Shown: positions 9,001-18,785, counted from the first letter of the stretch. The stretch is DNA of 33,174 nucleotides from Rhodobacteraceae bacterium bin131 (GCA_002239085.1 MPNP01000021.1:1-33174), one strand, 5' to 3'. Notes: generated from the sequence alone by a model not told the origin. Translations and numbers: made by a program.

Positions 9001-10603
9001 AAGCATTTACCTGAATATAGATGGCCCTTCTGAACCACTACTTGCCTTACTTGATTACGTACCATTTGAATTCCTAAAAAAGGAGAATATTCCTCAAGAT
9101 ATTATTTCAAGCGATGTACTAGGGCAGGTTCAAATTACCCTTCCGCTGATAGATGTGGTCACCTACGAATTGATTACATTAGATGGCGCGGGAGAATTAA
9201 AAAGAGTCATATCAAAGGAGTTGGCTTTAAGTAAAGTCATGACGGCTGAAAGCTTGGACGTCAAGTATAGTGATAAGGGGATACAATTTACGGGTGATGG
9301 TCTGCTCGGTAATGTTCCTGTCACTCTTGATTGGTCAAAAAAATTCGGAACTGATTCCGTTCAGCAATCTCGAGTAACTGGTGAGATTATTATATCTGAA
9401 TTAGCTCTTGAAGAGTTTAATATATCTTTTTTACAAGGTAAAGTCTCAGGATCTAATCCAGTTGAATATACAATTCAAATTCACCCTGACAAACCAGCTC
9501 AGCTGGAGTTATTATCAAACTTAAAAGATATTAAAATTGATATACCAGAAATCAATTGGGTTAAACCACAGGGTGCCGAAGCAGTTTTCCAAGCATTAAT
9601 TGATCTTGACAATCCGATTGCTATATCGCGGTTGGAATTCGCCAGTGATCAAATAAGCTTAGCAGGTGGTATTACCTTTAATGACGATAATCAACCGGGT
9701 GTCTATTATTTTGATAAACTTCAAGTAAAGGACAATTATGATGGACCATTGACTGTTACTGAATCGGAAGATGGTTCATTGCGATTAGAATTTGCCGGAA
9801 AGATTGGAAATCTTGACTTCGTTAATATTGCCAAGGATGATAGTCCAAAAGACTATCCACCTATGTCAATATTTGTAAATGAGATAGAATTAACTGACGA
9901 ACTCACACTAAACCAAGTTGAAGGCCAAATAAATTTACAAAATGATACGTTTGTCGAATTCACATCTTTGGTCAATGATGGGGCAAAAATAAATGGTAAG
10001 ATTGAACGAGTTGAGGAGCAAGTACAATTAACAATCACATCAAGTCAAGCTGGAATGCTTATAGAAGATGCCGGTTTAGCGTCCAAGGCAGATGGTGGGG
10101 CAATGGAGTTAATTTTAAGATTGAATCCGCAGTCTGAGATAGTTCAGGGAGAAGTAAAAATTAATAATCTGAGCTTTTCGGTATCTCAATTAATTCAAGC
10201 GGCACTTGAATCAAACAATAGCGAACAGGAAATTGTATTGAATGAATACAATTTTGATTTCATTGGTGGACAATTTTATATCCAAGATAGTTTGATTGTT
10301 ATTCAGAACTCTTCCGGCTTCCTTGAGGGTTCAGGTATATCAGCACAAGGAAGCTATGATTTTGAATCACGAAAAGTAGACATTTTAGGCGGCGTTACAT
10401 TCCTTTCACAGCTGAGTACCTTAATGGATATCGTATTTCCGATCCGATTGCTCTTACCAACGGGTAATGAGGATGTATTAACATTGGAATATAAGGCTTC
10501 TGGAAATATTGATGATTTACAAATTGCAATTAATCCAATCCCTAAGTTAACTCCAGCCCTTATTGGGTCATTCTTTTTCCCAAGTTTCATTCCAATTTTG
10601 TGA
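6032..10603 (+). CDS. YhdP/AsmA-like (DUF3971-type) inner-membrane-anchored envelope protein
   Basis: Very large protein of 1523 residues with one N-terminal transmembrane anchor (about 14-36) and a long beta-rich periplasmic part with recurring F/L-x-G-x-L and G-x-V-x-I strand patterns. The end has the AsmA-type C-terminal module (about 1370-1523: Q-rich helix, FIGGQFYIQDSLIVI, then GSGISAQGSYDF and a hydrophobic tail). This is the architecture of the YhdP/TamB/AsmA group, thought to form hydrophobic bridges carrying phospholipid between the two membranes. It is longer than E. coli YhdP (about 1266 residues). The start is GTG at 6032 with a weak purine stretch before it. Its stop overlaps the queA start by 4 bases, so both are probably co-translated. 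The lipid role is from the family, not visible here. Confidence 0.82.
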   Translation: MVHRINPKKLFQYTGYSVGVLVAITAVIFITLVYFQFPVPAYIKSSIKDQLTQDSQIKSVTIENLKFAIDRQSLLPKILVSNAQLEMKDSSVLITLGNGEVFFPWSGMLSQTSIIRKVVITNIEIQTLQSGQSKENTTIEQRIAGILNTIAANWFILGIEELSAKQFSFRSNNSGGDEVFLKGDLSLQLVSEKAIEGVWLTEAQTNETPLQLQFNIRMSDTQDHFALEVKGRLSSLFKDTSWISGDNQQKDLLENGTYVVLANFSPKGFKGSVHLRQENKGGVNTDTRVESEKAQFNFTYAYASGLLTMSDIVFFSSELGMEVRADFRRIILESSEQVRIESDIAVISQLPNHENITATNKWSFNIGASVTLPNQDNPGTYRIDAHLNHPERLLGLESLTKFNIYGFGALNARLKGNITRSGLLAQNSVSLYFSGHNNLGNESIFDLAQASFDLNYNLSEQKLNIVNLVINQRDWPTQLVADVVLQGDVFSNNRNIKANVDLFHARDNDQGLSKVLFGDFIITPIQGKKIQINFDLSRTDSLLDRVEFIQSQRYIMNPSGSFEVSFDNTFSPKEITGTLLAKSPLSKPPGNFARDTEISAQFNGKFQGKNFYLEEGIVSISPHYFSLTGELIGYTGILTNDFSGQVNIRSSHFDSNPNLTSQVDIGSLNASLNYSNKLLKLDAHGQASAVEFLLGWNSLQGSDQLPKSNSGSQFGIDLEIDIQAQKAHGKIEGGGITIPSRTFNENVVINQFQTEFSYDHVLGETILPTFRLNTNYFEVNALGTLFLPQFLSQSELQGNLEILELNSSNPTLFEQPLTGLRGGVDFSYLFNQQQLTIGQAFLIQDDVKLLTLGNLQFKQDGPHGSIDYRLQGLNLKNLIPLWPKTLFTKSRNWFAKNVTQLNIDEAPGGIIFSGQSPMILTQTLTYSDLEFTYLRGLPPIQGGSGYLSITNDDLSLFLEEGDIMVRDKGSIDIKGSRLYIPEMANSKIPSSIYLNIDGPSEPLLALLDYVPFEFLKKENIPQDIISSDVLGQVQITLPLIDVVTYELITLDGAGELKRVISKELALSKVMTAESLDVKYSDKGIQFTGDGLLGNVPVTLDWSKKFGTDSVQQSRVTGEIIISELALEEFNISFLQGKVSGSNPVEYTIQIHPDKPAQLELLSNLKDIKIDIPEINWVKPQGAEAVFQALIDLDNPIAISRLEFASDQISLAGGITFNDDNQPGVYYFDKLQVKDNYDGPLTVTESEDGSLRLEFAGKIGNLDFVNIAKDDSPKDYPPMSIFVNEIELTDELTLNQVEGQINLQNDTFVEFTSLVNDGAKINGKIERVEEQVQLTITSSQAGMLIEDAGLASKADGGAMELILRLNPQSEIVQGEVKINNLSFSVSQLIQAALESNNSEQEIVLNEYNFDFIGGQFYIQDSLIVIQNSSGFLEGSGISAQGSYDFESRKVDILGGVTFLSQLSTLMDIVFPIRLLLPTGNEDVLTLEYKASGNIDDLQIAINPIPKLTPALIGSFFFPSFIPIL

Positions 10604-11658
10604 AGATATCTGAATTCAATTATCACTTGCCAGATGACTGCATTGCACTCAGACCAGTCTCACCGCGCAGTCAGTCCAAAATGCTTGTTTATCGTCAGCA
10701 AGAGTTGACTGATTCAAAAATTAATCACATAGATCAATTTTTTAATGCCGGTGATCGGCTGATTGTTAATAACACGAAAGTTATTCCGGCGGCACTTGAA
10801 GGTTTAAGGAAACCACGCACCCAAAACGGTCAGTCAGTTAGGGCAGTCAAAATTGCATTGAATCTTGATCGTCAAATTAGTCCACATCAATGGCTTGCTA
10901 TGGCTAAACCCATGCGCCGATTAAAATCCGGTGATTGTCTGGTTTTCTCAGCTGACTTGCAGTGTAAGGTTGAACAAGTTCAGGGAAGATTCTGCAAGGT
11001 CAAATTCAATTTGGCTGGTGATAAATTTTTTTTAGAACTCGCGGCAATTGGCTTATCTCCACTCCCCCCATATATCGCTTCCAAGCGTAAAGTTGATGCT
11101 CAAGACAAAAAAGACTATCAAACAGTTTTTGCTAGGAAATCAGGAGCCGTCGCGGCACCAACTGCTTCGCTACATTTTGATGAAGGGATTCTCAATAAAT
11201 TAGACAGCAAAGGTGTTGATATATCAGAAGTGACCCTTCATGTCGGTTCAGGGACATTCTTACCGATTACCGATGACAACATCACACGGCACCAAATGCA
11301 TAGTGAATGGGGCGAAGTTTCTGCCGCTACCGTCGCCGAAATTGTGGCAACAAAACGCAATGGTGGCAAAATTATTGCTGTGGGAACAACTTCTTTAAGA
11401 TTAATTGAAACTGTTGCAAGAAGGAGTCCCTTAGAGGCATGGTCAGGGTTAACTGATTTATTTATTCAGCCAGGTTTCGAATTTCGTATTGTTGATGCTT
11501 TGGTTACGAACTTCCATCTGCCTAAATCCTCTTTACTTGTTCTTGTTTCGGCTTTTGTCGGTCATAATTCAATGCACAAAATTTACCAACATGCTCTTAA
11601 TCAGGGCTATCGTTTTCTGTCTTATGGCGATAGTTCGCTGTTATTTCGTGAGAGGTAA
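10600..11658 (+). CDS. queA: S-adenosylmethionine:tRNA ribosyltransferase-isomerase (queuosine synthesis)
   Basis: Transfers and isomerises the ribosyl part of SAM onto 7-aminomethyl-7-deazaguanine in tRNA, giving epoxyqueuosine. The 352-residue protein is full length for the family. Signature stretches are the N-terminal FNYHLPDDCIALRPVSPRS, LIVNNTKVIPA (about 54-64), the VAAPTASLHF segment (about 185-194), TLHVGSGTF and VTNFHLPKSSLL near the end. It starts at a GTG lying inside the last codons of the YhdP-like gene (GTGA overlap, 10600-10603), so translation is probably coupled. The frequent partner tgt is not next to it; a permease gene follows. It uses SAM, linking loosely to the methionine operon further on. 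Confidence 0.96.
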   Translation: MKISEFNYHLPDDCIALRPVSPRSQSKMLVYRQQELTDSKINHIDQFFNAGDRLIVNNTKVIPAALEGLRKPRTQNGQSVRAVKIALNLDRQISPHQWLAMAKPMRRLKSGDCLVFSADLQCKVEQVQGRFCKVKFNLAGDKFFLELAAIGLSPLPPYIASKRKVDAQDKKDYQTVFARKSGAVAAPTASLHFDEGILNKLDSKGVDISEVTLHVGSGTFLPITDDNITRHQMHSEWGEVSAATVAEIVATKRNGGKIIAVGTTSLRLIETVARRSPLEAWSGLTDLFIQPGFEFRIVDALVTNFHLPKSSLLVLVSAFVGHNSMHKIYQHALNQGYRFLSYGDSSLLFRER

Positions 11659-11723
11659 AAAAACTTCTCAATAAGGACTTTTAATTTTAGATTTAATTGC
11701 AAATATCATTCAGTTTCTAATTT

Positions 11724-11730
11724 GGGGAGG
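11724..11730 (+). promoter_or_regulatory. Ribosome binding site that sets the MFS start
   Basis: GGGGAGG at 11724-11730 stands 6 bases before ATG 11737. This rules out the longer reading from TTG 11722, which would place the Shine-Dalgarno site inside the gene. Confidence 0.75.
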
Positions 11731-11736
11731 TGTGGT

Positions 11737-12981
11737 ATGTTTGGAACGTTAAAGTCCATTTGGCAACTCTTGCTTGGAATATTTTTATTAATGCTCGGTC
11801 ATGGGATCCAAGGCTCCTTGGTTGGAATTCGAGGAGTGGCTCAAGACTTTTCGACGATCGAAATTTCGCTCGTTACTTCAGCTTATTTTTTTGGCTTTTT
11901 AATTGGCTCGCGCTTAGCCCCAGTCATGATCACTCAAGTTGGTCATATTCGTGTTTTTGCTGCGTTGGCATCAACAATTTCGGCTGTTCTCATCATTTAT
12001 GCAATTGCTCCGCTTGCTTGGGTGTGGATTATTTTAAGAGTGTTAATTGGAATCGGTTTCTCAGGAGTGTATGTCGTTGCTGAAAGTTGGCTAAATGAGA
12101 GCGCGACCAACTCAAACCGTGGGCAGATTCTAGCCATTTATATCATTGTCCAAATGTTAGGCTTGGCTTCAGCTCAAAGTTTACTGAACTTTGATGAGGA
12201 CACAGGTTACTTTTTGTTTGTTTTAGCATCGGTATTGGTCTCTGTTTCATTCATGCCAATCCTCCTTTCAATCAATCCAGCCCCACCCTATGAAACATCC
12301 AAACCGATGAAACTTGCCAAGCTGTTAGAAGTTTCACCCTTAGGTGTCGTCGGTATGGTGTTATTAGGGACAGTGTTTTCGGCTCTATTTGGATTATCAG
12401 CAGTTTTTGGAGCTCGAGTCGGTTTATCGATTGCCGAAAACTCATTATTCATCGCCATGATTTATATTGGTGGTATCGTATCTCTATATCCGATTGGTTA
12501 TTTATCTGACTTAATTGATCGGCGAAAATTGATTTTACTTTTGTCAAGTACTTGTGCCCTCACGGCACTTATTGGAGGGCTCTTAGGGCATTTATTCATA
12601 CCCTTGTTGGTTGTCGCTTTTGTTATTGGTGCAACCACCAACCCGCTGTATTCGTTGTTGATTGCCTACACGAATGACTATCTTGATTATGAAGATATGC
12701 CAGCATGTGCAGGAAGGATGATTTTCCTTAATGGATTTGGGGCAGTGAGTGGTCCTTTTTTAGTAGGTTGGACGATGGATTTTTTTGGTGATGCTGGATT
12801 TTTCTATTTTATTGCAGCGATTATGCTTGGCCTGAGCACCTTCAATATTATTCGAATGCAGTTAAAGAAATTGCCAACCGATTATGAATCTATGTCCTAT
12901 GCTCCAATCTCCCCTTCAGCGTCTCCAGTTGTCGTTGAGGTCGCACAAGAGGTCGCAATTGAACAACACACGGAGGAGTGA
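11737..12981 (+). CDS. MFS permease, YcaD-like
   Basis: Inner-membrane transporter of 414 residues with about 12 hydrophobic segments in two halves and a short, charged C-terminal tail (VVEVAQEVAIEQHTEE). It carries the segments that mark the YcaD-like group: SLVTSAYFFGFLIGSRLAP, then VVAESWLNESATNSNRGQIL after helix 4, where E. coli YcaD has a very similar ES-containing stretch with S-x-N-R-G. The C-terminal half has IGYLSDLIDRRKLI, the usual MFS loop motif. The substrate of this group is not established. The start is fixed by GGGGAGG just upstream. It follows queA by 78 bases on the same strand and may be in the same transcript; it converges with metH2. Confidence 0.88.
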   Translation: MFGTLKSIWQLLLGIFLLMLGHGIQGSLVGIRGVAQDFSTIEISLVTSAYFFGFLIGSRLAPVMITQVGHIRVFAALASTISAVLIIYAIAPLAWVWIILRVLIGIGFSGVYVVAESWLNESATNSNRGQILAIYIIVQMLGLASAQSLLNFDEDTGYFLFVLASVLVSVSFMPILLSINPAPPYETSKPMKLAKLLEVSPLGVVGMVLLGTVFSALFGLSAVFGARVGLSIAENSLFIAMIYIGGIVSLYPIGYLSDLIDRRKLILLLSSTCALTALIGGLLGHLFIPLLVVAFVIGATTNPLYSLLIAYTNDYLDYEDMPACAGRMIFLNGFGAVSGPFLVGWTMDFFGDAGFFYFIAAIMLGLSTFNIIRMQLKKLPTDYESMSYAPISPSASPVVVEVAQEVAIEQHTEE

Positions 12982-13125
12982 AATCACCAGAAAGTTAAAA
13001 TTTAGCAATGAATTACACAAGTGATGAATCTATTAATTCTAAATCGTTATTGGGCTTGACTTAGCTACATACTGTCCAGCATTGATGAAAGCCATTCAGA
13101 AAAGTTTATGTTGACATGGATTGAG

Positions 13126-15795
13126 TTAAGCAGGGTCATAATTAAGGTTGGGGGAAAGCCAGCGCTCAGCCGTAGCAATATCCATACCCTTTCGCACGGC
13201 ATAGTCTTCAACTTGGTCACGCTCAATTCGACCAAGCCCGAAATAAGATGCTTGGGGATGAGCAAAGTAATATCCACTTACGGATGATGGTGGCCACATT
13301 GCATAGTTTTCAGTCAATGTGACACCGGTTACTGCTGCAGCATCTAGGATGCGGAACAAGGTACCTTTCTCGGTGTGGTCAGGACAAGCAGGGTATCCAG
13401 GTGCCGGGCGAATGCCCCTATAATTTTCGGCGATGAGTGCTTCATTAGTGAGTTGCTCGTCGATTGCATAACCCCAGAATTCGGTCCTGACTCGCTGGTG
13501 CATTCGCTCAGCAAAAGCTTCAGCGATCCGGTCGGCTAGTGCTTTTGCAAGAATTGCATTATAGTCATCGTTGGCATGCTCAAATCGTGTGGCAATGGTA
13601 TCAATTTCAGCACCAGCAGTAACAACAAAACCACCAATATAGTCTATCGCCCCTGTATCTTCGGGACAGATATAATCTGCAAGTGCAATGTTTGGCCGCG
13701 TGTTGCGGCGTTGCATTTGTTGCCGGAGCGTATGAACAGTTGCTATCTTTTGATCGCGATCACTATCAGAGTAAAGAATGATATCTTCATCCTGACTGTT
13801 TGCTGGCCAAAAACCAATGACCGCGCGAGGTGTAAGACTTTGCTCTGCAATCATTCTATCAAGCATGGCTTGGGCATCTGCAAATAATTCGCGGGCACTA
13901 GCACCAACCACCTTATCATTGAGAATGTCGGGGTAACGGCCTGCCAGTTCCCAAGTGCGAAAGAAGGGTGTCCAATCAATGTATTGTCGTAGTTCAGAGA
14001 GATCATAGTTCGTAAAACGTAATGTTCCCAAGAATGTTGGAGTCGGTGCATTGAATTCGGTCCAGTTGATAGGTACTCGATTAGACCGCGCATTGGTAAG
14101 GGATTGCCTTTTTGTCGTGTGGCTTCGGTTACCATGTTTTGTTCGTATCGCATCGTAATCGGTACGGATCGCAGCCGTAAAAGAATGGTAAGTTCGTTGT
14201 GATAGAAGGTTGCTCATAACACCTACGGCCTTGGATGCGTCAGTTACATGAATTACGGGTTGTTCACGTCTTGGAGCGATCTTGACTGCCGTATGTAACT
14301 TGCTGGTAGTTGCGCCACCGATAAGTAAAGGAAGGTTAATGTTTTCACGCTGCAGTTCTTGAGCGACATGAATCATCTCGTCAAGACTTGGAGTAATCAG
14401 TCCTGATAGTCCGATAATATTGACCTGTTCTTCACAAGCTGTTTTTAGAATCCGGTCAGCAGGAACCATGACTCCCAAATCAATGACTTCATAATTATTG
14501 CACTGAAGAACGACCCCGACGATATTCTTGCCAATGTCATGAACATCGCCCTTGACAGTCGCCAAAAGGATTTTGCCGTTGGCCTTGGCATCTTCACCTG
14601 CCTGCTCCCGTTCGGCCTCCATGAAAGGGGTTAAGTGAGCGACCGCCTGTTTCATCACTCGTGCACTTTTTACCACTTGAGGTAAAAACATTTTACCAGA
14701 ACCGAAGAGGTCTCCGACTACATTCATTCCGTCCATCAAGGGTCCCTCAATGACATGTAATGGGCGCTTTGCTTCAAGTCTTGCTTGCTCTGTATCTTCA
14801 ATGATGAAATCGCTGATACCATGGACAAGTGCATATTTGAGACGTTCATTGATATCGGTATCACGCCATTCTTGAATTTTCTTAACCATGACTGTTCCTG
14901 TGTCACGGTATTTGGTTGCAATCTCTAGAAGTCGGTCAGTTGCGTCATCTCGGCGATTGAACAAAACATCTTCTATGCAGTGTAGGAGATCGGATGGTAG
15001 ATCATCGTAAACACCAATCTGACCGGCATTGACAATGGCCATATCCATTCCCGCTTTAATTGCATGGTAGAGGAAGGCAGAATGCATTGCTTCACGTACC
15101 AGATTGTTGCCACGAAATGAGAAAGAAAGATTTGATACGCCTCCTGACACATGGCAGTGAGGAAGCTCTTGGCGAATTCTCCGCGTTGCTTCAATGAAGG
15201 CTATCGCGTAGTCATTATGTTCTCTAATCCCTGTTGCAACTGCGAAAATGTTAGGGTCAAAAATTATATCTTCAGGTGGAAATCCTGCTTTGCTTGTTAA
15301 TAGATCATACGAGCGTTTGCAGATATCGAATTTTCGGTCGGCTGTATCAGCTTGTCCATGCTCATCAAACGCCATTACAACTGTGGCAGCACCAAAGCGT
15401 CGGATTAGTTTCGCTTGTTCAAGGAATGTTTCCTCACCCTCTTTGAGACTAATGGAGTTTACAATTGACTTGCCTTGGACACATTTTAACCCCGCAATGA
15501 TGACTGAAAATTTCGAAGAATCGATCATGATGGGCACACGACTGATATCGGGTTCGGCGGCGATCAAATTAAGAAATCGAACCATTGCCGCTTCCGAGTC
15601 AAGCATTCCTTCATCCATGTTGACATCAATGATTTGAGCTCCACTCTCAACCTGCTGGCGAGCCACTTCCAGCGCCGTGTCGTAGTCATCGCTTGTGATT
15701 AATTTGCGAAAACGTGCGGAGCCGGTTACATTTGTCCGCTCACCTATATTGACGAACAGACTCCCCGAAGTCTGGAAGTTGGTAGAGTTGGTCAT
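13126..15795 (-). CDS. metH: Cobalamin-dependent methionine synthase, pterin/B12/activation part
   Basis: Second half of a split MetH, 889 residues. Domains in order: methyltetrahydrofolate (pterin) binding, about 10-275, with [11 protein letters not shown] at 16-26; cobalamin cap helices, about 300-400; B12-binding domain with the DxHxxG motif (D417, H419 as lower axial ligand, G422); and the SAM-dependent reactivation domain, about 570-889, with the R-x4[10 protein letters not shown] motif (793-807). It carries methyl from methyltetrahydrofolate to cob(I)alamin and on to homocysteine bound in the partner MetH1. Its ATG overlaps the metH1 stop by 4 bases (ATGA), which favours equal synthesis of the two halves. 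A reactivation domain in the same chain means no separate RamA-type activator is needed. Confidence 0.95.
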   Translation of the reverse strand: MTNSTNFQTSGSLFVNIGERTNVTGSARFRKLITSDDYDTALEVARQQVESGAQIIDVNMDEGMLDSEAAMVRFLNLIAAEPDISRVPIMIDSSKFSVIIAGLKCVQGKSIVNSISLKEGEETFLEQAKLIRRFGAATVVMAFDEHGQADTADRKFDICKRSYDLLTSKAGFPPEDIIFDPNIFAVATGIREHNDYAIAFIEATRRIRQELPHCHVSGGVSNLSFSFRGNNLVREAMHSAFLYHAIKAGMDMAIVNAGQIGVYDDLPSDLLHCIEDVLFNRRDDATDRLLEIATKYRDTGTVMVKKIQEWRDTDINERLKYALVHGISDFIIEDTEQARLEAKRPLHVIEGPLMDGMNVVGDLFGSGKMFLPQVVKSARVMKQAVAHLTPFMEAEREQAGEDAKANGKILLATVKGDVHDIGKNIVGVVLQCNNYEVIDLGVMVPADRILKTACEEQVNIIGLSGLITPSLDEMIHVAQELQRENINLPLLIGGATTSKLHTAVKIAPRREQPVIHVTDASKAVGVMSNLLSQRTYHSFTAAIRTDYDAIRTKHGNRSHTTKRQSLTNARSNRVPINWTEFNAPTPTFLGTLRFTNYDLSELRQYIDWTPFFRTWELAGRYPDILNDKVVGASARELFADAQAMLDRMIAEQSLTPRAVIGFWPANSQDEDIILYSDSDRDQKIATVHTLRQQMQRRNTRPNIALADYICPEDTGAIDYIGGFVVTAGAEIDTIATRFEHANDDYNAILAKALADRIAEAFAERMHQRVRTEFWGYAIDEQLTNEALIAENYRGIRPAPGYPACPDHTEKGTLFRILDAAAVTGVTLTENYAMWPPSSVSGYYFAHPQASYFGLGRIERDQVEDYAVRKGMDIATAERWLSPNLNYDPA

Positions 15796-16847
15796 GATGG
15801 AATTGTGAATGGCTCAAGCCCCGATAGACGCATCGCCAAGGGTTGAGTAGGAATGGGACGAGGTGGTAACCCTTCAAGGGCTGATGCAATCGCCTCAATA
15901 TGTAACGGTGTAGTACCGCAACAACCGCCAACAATATTTACCAAACCACTCTCCGCCCATTCACGCATATACGTAGCTGTGACCATGGCATCTTCGTCAT
16001 ACTCACCAAACGCATTAGGTAAACCAGCGTTTGGGTAAGCACAAATGAAAGTATCTGCAATCCGTGCAAGATCGGCAAGATGAGGACGCATATCACGGGC
16101 TCCAAACGAACAGTTAAGCCCAACAGTGAATGGATTGGCATGGCGTATGGAATTCCAGAATGCCTCCGGTGTTTGACCTGTTAAAGTCCGTCCAGATGCA
16201 TCAGTTATAGTACCAGAAATCATAATCGGTCGACTTTCACCGGTCTCCTCAAAAAGTTCTGAAAGGGCAAAAATACACGCTTTGGCATTGAGAGTATCAA
16301 AAATGGTTTCAACAAGAAAAAGATCAACACCACCAGCCAGAAGAGCCTTTGCGGCATCCTTGCAAGCGTCTTTCATCATATCAAAATTGACCGCACGAAA
16401 ACCTGGATCATTGACATCTGGTGAAATTGATGTCGTCTTGTTGGTTGGGCCTATTGCCCCGGCCACCCAGCGTGGCTTGCCATCGCGGGATGTGAAATCA
16501 TAACAGGTCTCTTTTGCCAACCGTGCGCCCTCCTGATTAATGCGATCAACATATGATTCGATTCCATAATCTGACTGGGAAATTGAAGTGGCATTAAAGG
16601 TGTTTGTGGTGATGATATCCGTACCAGCCTTTAGAAAACTTATATGAATATCTCTAATTAGATCTGGAGCAGTGAGGTTCAGGATATCGTTATTGCCAGT
16701 CAGATCCTGATCAAATCCAGCAAATTCTTGACCATGAAAATCGGATGCATCCAGCTTGAGGGCCTGAATTTCTGTTCCCATGGCACCATCGAGTATCAAG
16801 ATTCGTTCATCAAGCAATTGACGAATTTCTGTCTCAGAGTGTGTCAT
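15792..16847 (-). CDS. Methionine synthase, homocysteine-binding (Zn) subunit
   Basis: Homocysteine S-methyltransferase domain as a separate 351-residue protein, corresponding to the N-terminal module of one-piece MetH. The N-terminus has [13 protein letters not shown] (16-28), and the zinc ligands are in place: C246 (GLNCSFGA) and C309-C310 (GGCCGTTP). It activates the homocysteine thiol for methyl transfer from methylcobalamin on the product of the next gene. Overlaps: its first 14 bases lie within the end of metF, and its TGA overlaps the start of metH2. Splitting of MetH here is known in several alphaproteobacteria, so it is not a broken gene: both halves keep complete ends and starts. 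A betaine-homocysteine methyltransferase role is possible but less likely beside metH2. Confidence 0.94.
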   Translation of the reverse strand: MTHSETEIRQLLDERILILDGAMGTEIQALKLDASDFHGQEFAGFDQDLTGNNDILNLTAPDLIRDIHISFLKAGTDIITTNTFNATSISQSDYGIESYVDRINQEGARLAKETCYDFTSRDGKPRWVAGAIGPTNKTTSISPDVNDPGFRAVNFDMMKDACKDAAKALLAGGVDLFLVETIFDTLNAKACIFALSELFEETGESRPIMISGTITDASGRTLTGQTPEAFWNSIRHANPFTVGLNCSFGARDMRPHLADLARIADTFICAYPNAGLPNAFGEYDEDAMVTATYMREWAESGLVNIVGGCCGTTPLHIEAIASALEGLPPRPIPTQPLAMRLSGLEPFTIPS

Positions 16848-17730
16848 TGTGGATTTCCTTGGATGATAATTTAATAATGTTGGGTTTTACCCCGATATTT
16901 TCACAAACCGCGCGAATGAGTGCTGATCGATTGAGTGTATAAAAATGGAATGTATTGGTGCCCTCGGCAAGGAGTTCATCGCACTGCTGGGTTGCAAGAT
17001 CGATTGCAACTTGGCGTTGCATGTAGGGACTGTCGTCAAGTTTAGAAAAGGTATTATGCATTGATATAGGTACACGTGTACCGCATAATTTAGCAAACCG
17101 AAGCATGGATTTGAAATTGCTGACGGGCATGATACCGGGAATCAGTGGGACATCGATTCCTGCGGCTACAACGCGATCACGAAATCTAAGAAAGGTATCG
17201 TTTTCGAAGAAGAACTGAGTAATTGCCTGACTGGCACCAGAATCAATTTTGCGCTTTAGGTTCTCTAGGTCAGATGCAGCATTCAAAGCTTCGGGATGTA
17301 CTTCGGGATAGGCTGCCACAGATATATCAAAATCAGCCACTGAGCGAAGGCCAGTTACCAAATCAGCAGCATATGAATAGCCTTCTGTGCTAGGCCCATG
17401 GTTTGCTGTGGTATTGGGTAAATCGCCGCGGAGTGCAACAATATGCCGAACACCAATATCCCAGTATCGTCTTGCGATGTTATCGATTTCGTGACGAGAT
17501 GCGTCAATGCATGTAAGATGAGCAGCGACTGGAAGTTGGGCTTCAGAGATGATTCGCGCTACAGTGTTGTGGGTCCGCTCACGGGTTGAACCTCCAGCTC
17601 CGTATGTTACAGACAGAAAAGACGGAGCCAGTGGAGACAATGCACAGATTGAATCCCAAAGATTGTTTTCCATATCCACTGTTTTAGGAGGAAAAAACTC
17701 AAAACTGACTTCGGGTTGGTGTGTATTCAT
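16834..17730 (-). CDS. metF: 5,10-methylenetetrahydrofolate reductase
   Basis: FAD-dependent TIM-barrel enzyme that makes 5-methyltetrahydrofolate, the methyl donor for the methionine synthase encoded next. It has 298 residues, normal for the bacterial form, with the N-terminal VSFEFFPPKT stretch (catalytic Glu at 11), VTYGAGGSTR (about 40-49), HLTCID, HIVALRGDLP and ITQFFFENDTF. The start ATG shares one base with the stop of the regulator gene (TAATG), and its end overlaps metH1 by 14 bases. The spacing makes a single tightly coupled transcript with the regulator and both metH genes. Confidence 0.96.
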   Translation of the reverse strand: MNTHQPEVSFEFFPPKTVDMENNLWDSICALSPLAPSFLSVTYGAGGSTRERTHNTVARIISEAQLPVAAHLTCIDASRHEIDNIARRYWDIGVRHIVALRGDLPNTTANHGPSTEGYSYAADLVTGLRSVADFDISVAAYPEVHPEALNAASDLENLKRKIDSGASQAITQFFFENDTFLRFRDRVVAAGIDVPLIPGIMPVSNFKSMLRFAKLCGTRVPISMHNTFSKLDDSPYMQRQVAIDLATQQCDELLAEGTNTFHFYTLNRSALIRAVCENIGVKPNIIKLSSKEIHNDTL

Positions 17731-18740
17731 TAACCAGACCTCTGAGGAAGATTGGCATGCATTGGAGCATGGGTATGACCCTTACACAACAGCCAAATAT
17801 TTACAGTAAGGTTTTTACTCGGCAGGGATTGAGCTTTGCTGATTTTCAGCAAATGACTCTTTGACCATGACGCTATTTCCTTATTGCGAAAACCAAGACG
17901 CCGATGCTCATGCTTTTCCCGCAACTCTTGAACATCATGGGGAGCAAAATCCACAAGGAGTAGATGCCCTCCTGAGCGGATTACGCGTGATGCTTCACCT
18001 ATCACATCCCATGGTTGGTCAGCAAAATGTAGAACCATATGAAGAATAGCCAGATCAAAACTCGGTGAACCAAAAGGCAGGCCGTACATATCGGCGTGCC
18101 GGACTATGCAATGATTAAAATTAGGTTCCGACAAGTTAACTCGAGCGACCGACAACATGTCGTGTGATAAATCAATACCAATTGCATGCTGCACTTGGTC
18201 CGCACATAATTGTAACATCCGGCCTGTTCCAGTACCAATATCAAGGAGGTCTTTAACTTGTAATGTACTGACCATATTACGAATCTCAGCTTCAACTCGC
18301 TTTTCATCCACATGCATGGTTCGGATTTGATCCCATCGGGCCGCATTTTGATTAAAATAGCGTTCAGAGCGTGCTCTTCGTTCCCGTTTGATCGCATCAA
18401 GGCGGTCGCGGTCACGGATAACAAGTGGATTATCATCCTCAATTTGTTCAACCATAAACCGAACAATCTTGGCAACGGTACCCGATGTTGGAAGATGGAA
18501 AAAAGCCCAACTCCCTTCTTGGTGGCGTTCCAATAACCCTGCATCACAGAGCAAACGAAGATGACGAGAAATGCTTGGTTGGCTTTGACCGAGAATACGT
18601 GTCAATTCGCCGGCCGAAAGATCGCAGTCGGCACAAAGAGTCAATATACGTATTCGGTTGGATTCTCCCGCAGCACGTAAAATTGTAACAAGGTCCGCCA
18701 ATGCCCAATCCAATGAAAGTAAAAACCAATAGAAAATCAC
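17730..18740 (-). CDS. ArsR-family regulator fused to a SAM-dependent methyltransferase domain
   Basis: 336 residues from GTG 18740. The ArsR winged helix covers about 14-95, with recognition helix near SQPSISRHLRLL (53-64). A class I methyltransferase fold follows (about 130-300) with the SAM motif LLDIGTGTG (165-173). No metal-site cysteine pair of the ArsR metal sensors stands out; C36 and C39 (CADC) are the only close pair. As the first gene of regulator-metF-metH1-metH2 it probably senses SAM or S-adenosylhomocysteine and represses the operon, like SahR-type ArsR regulators of methionine genes in Proteobacteria; that assignment is inference. The start is uncertain: TTG 18713 would give an N-terminus (MDWALADLV) nearer the family norm, and the extra residues from GTG are hydrophobic and untypical. 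Confidence 0.88.
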   Translation of the reverse strand: MIFYWFLLSLDWALADLVTILRAAGESNRIRILTLCADCDLSAGELTRILGQSQPSISRHLRLLCDAGLLERHQEGSWAFFHLPTSGTVAKIVRFMVEQIEDDNPLVIRDRDRLDAIKRERRARSERYFNQNAARWDQIRTMHVDEKRVEAEIRNMVSTLQVKDLLDIGTGTGRMLQLCADQVQHAIGIDLSHDMLSVARVNLSEPNFNHCIVRHADMYGLPFGSPSFDLAILHMVLHFADQPWDVIGEASRVIRSGGHLLLVDFAPHDVQELREKHEHRRLGFRNKEIASWSKSHLLKISKAQSLPSKNLTVNIWLLCKGHTHAPMHANLPQRSG

Positions 18741-18763
18741 TCAAGTAATTTGAGAGATATAAG

Positions 18764-18785
18764 CATATAAATAAATATTTATATG
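18764..18785. promoter_or_regulatory. Perfect 22-bp palindrome, likely operator of the met operon
   Basis: Arms CATATAAATA and TATTTATATG are exact reverse complements around a 2-base AA centre. The 10-2-10 layout matches the usual ArsR/SmtB operator shape. It lies 24 bases upstream of the regulator GTG and directly after a perfect TTGACA box, where a bound dimer would cover the -10 region. The DNA here is AT-rich, which makes palindromes easier by chance, but a perfect 20 of 20 match is strong. Confidence 0.6.

Noticed and set aside
13126-16847. metH1/metH2 as one gene broken by a mutation
   Set aside because: The two parts overlap by ATGA with proper stop and start, the break is at a domain boundary, and split MetH is known in alphaproteobacteria.
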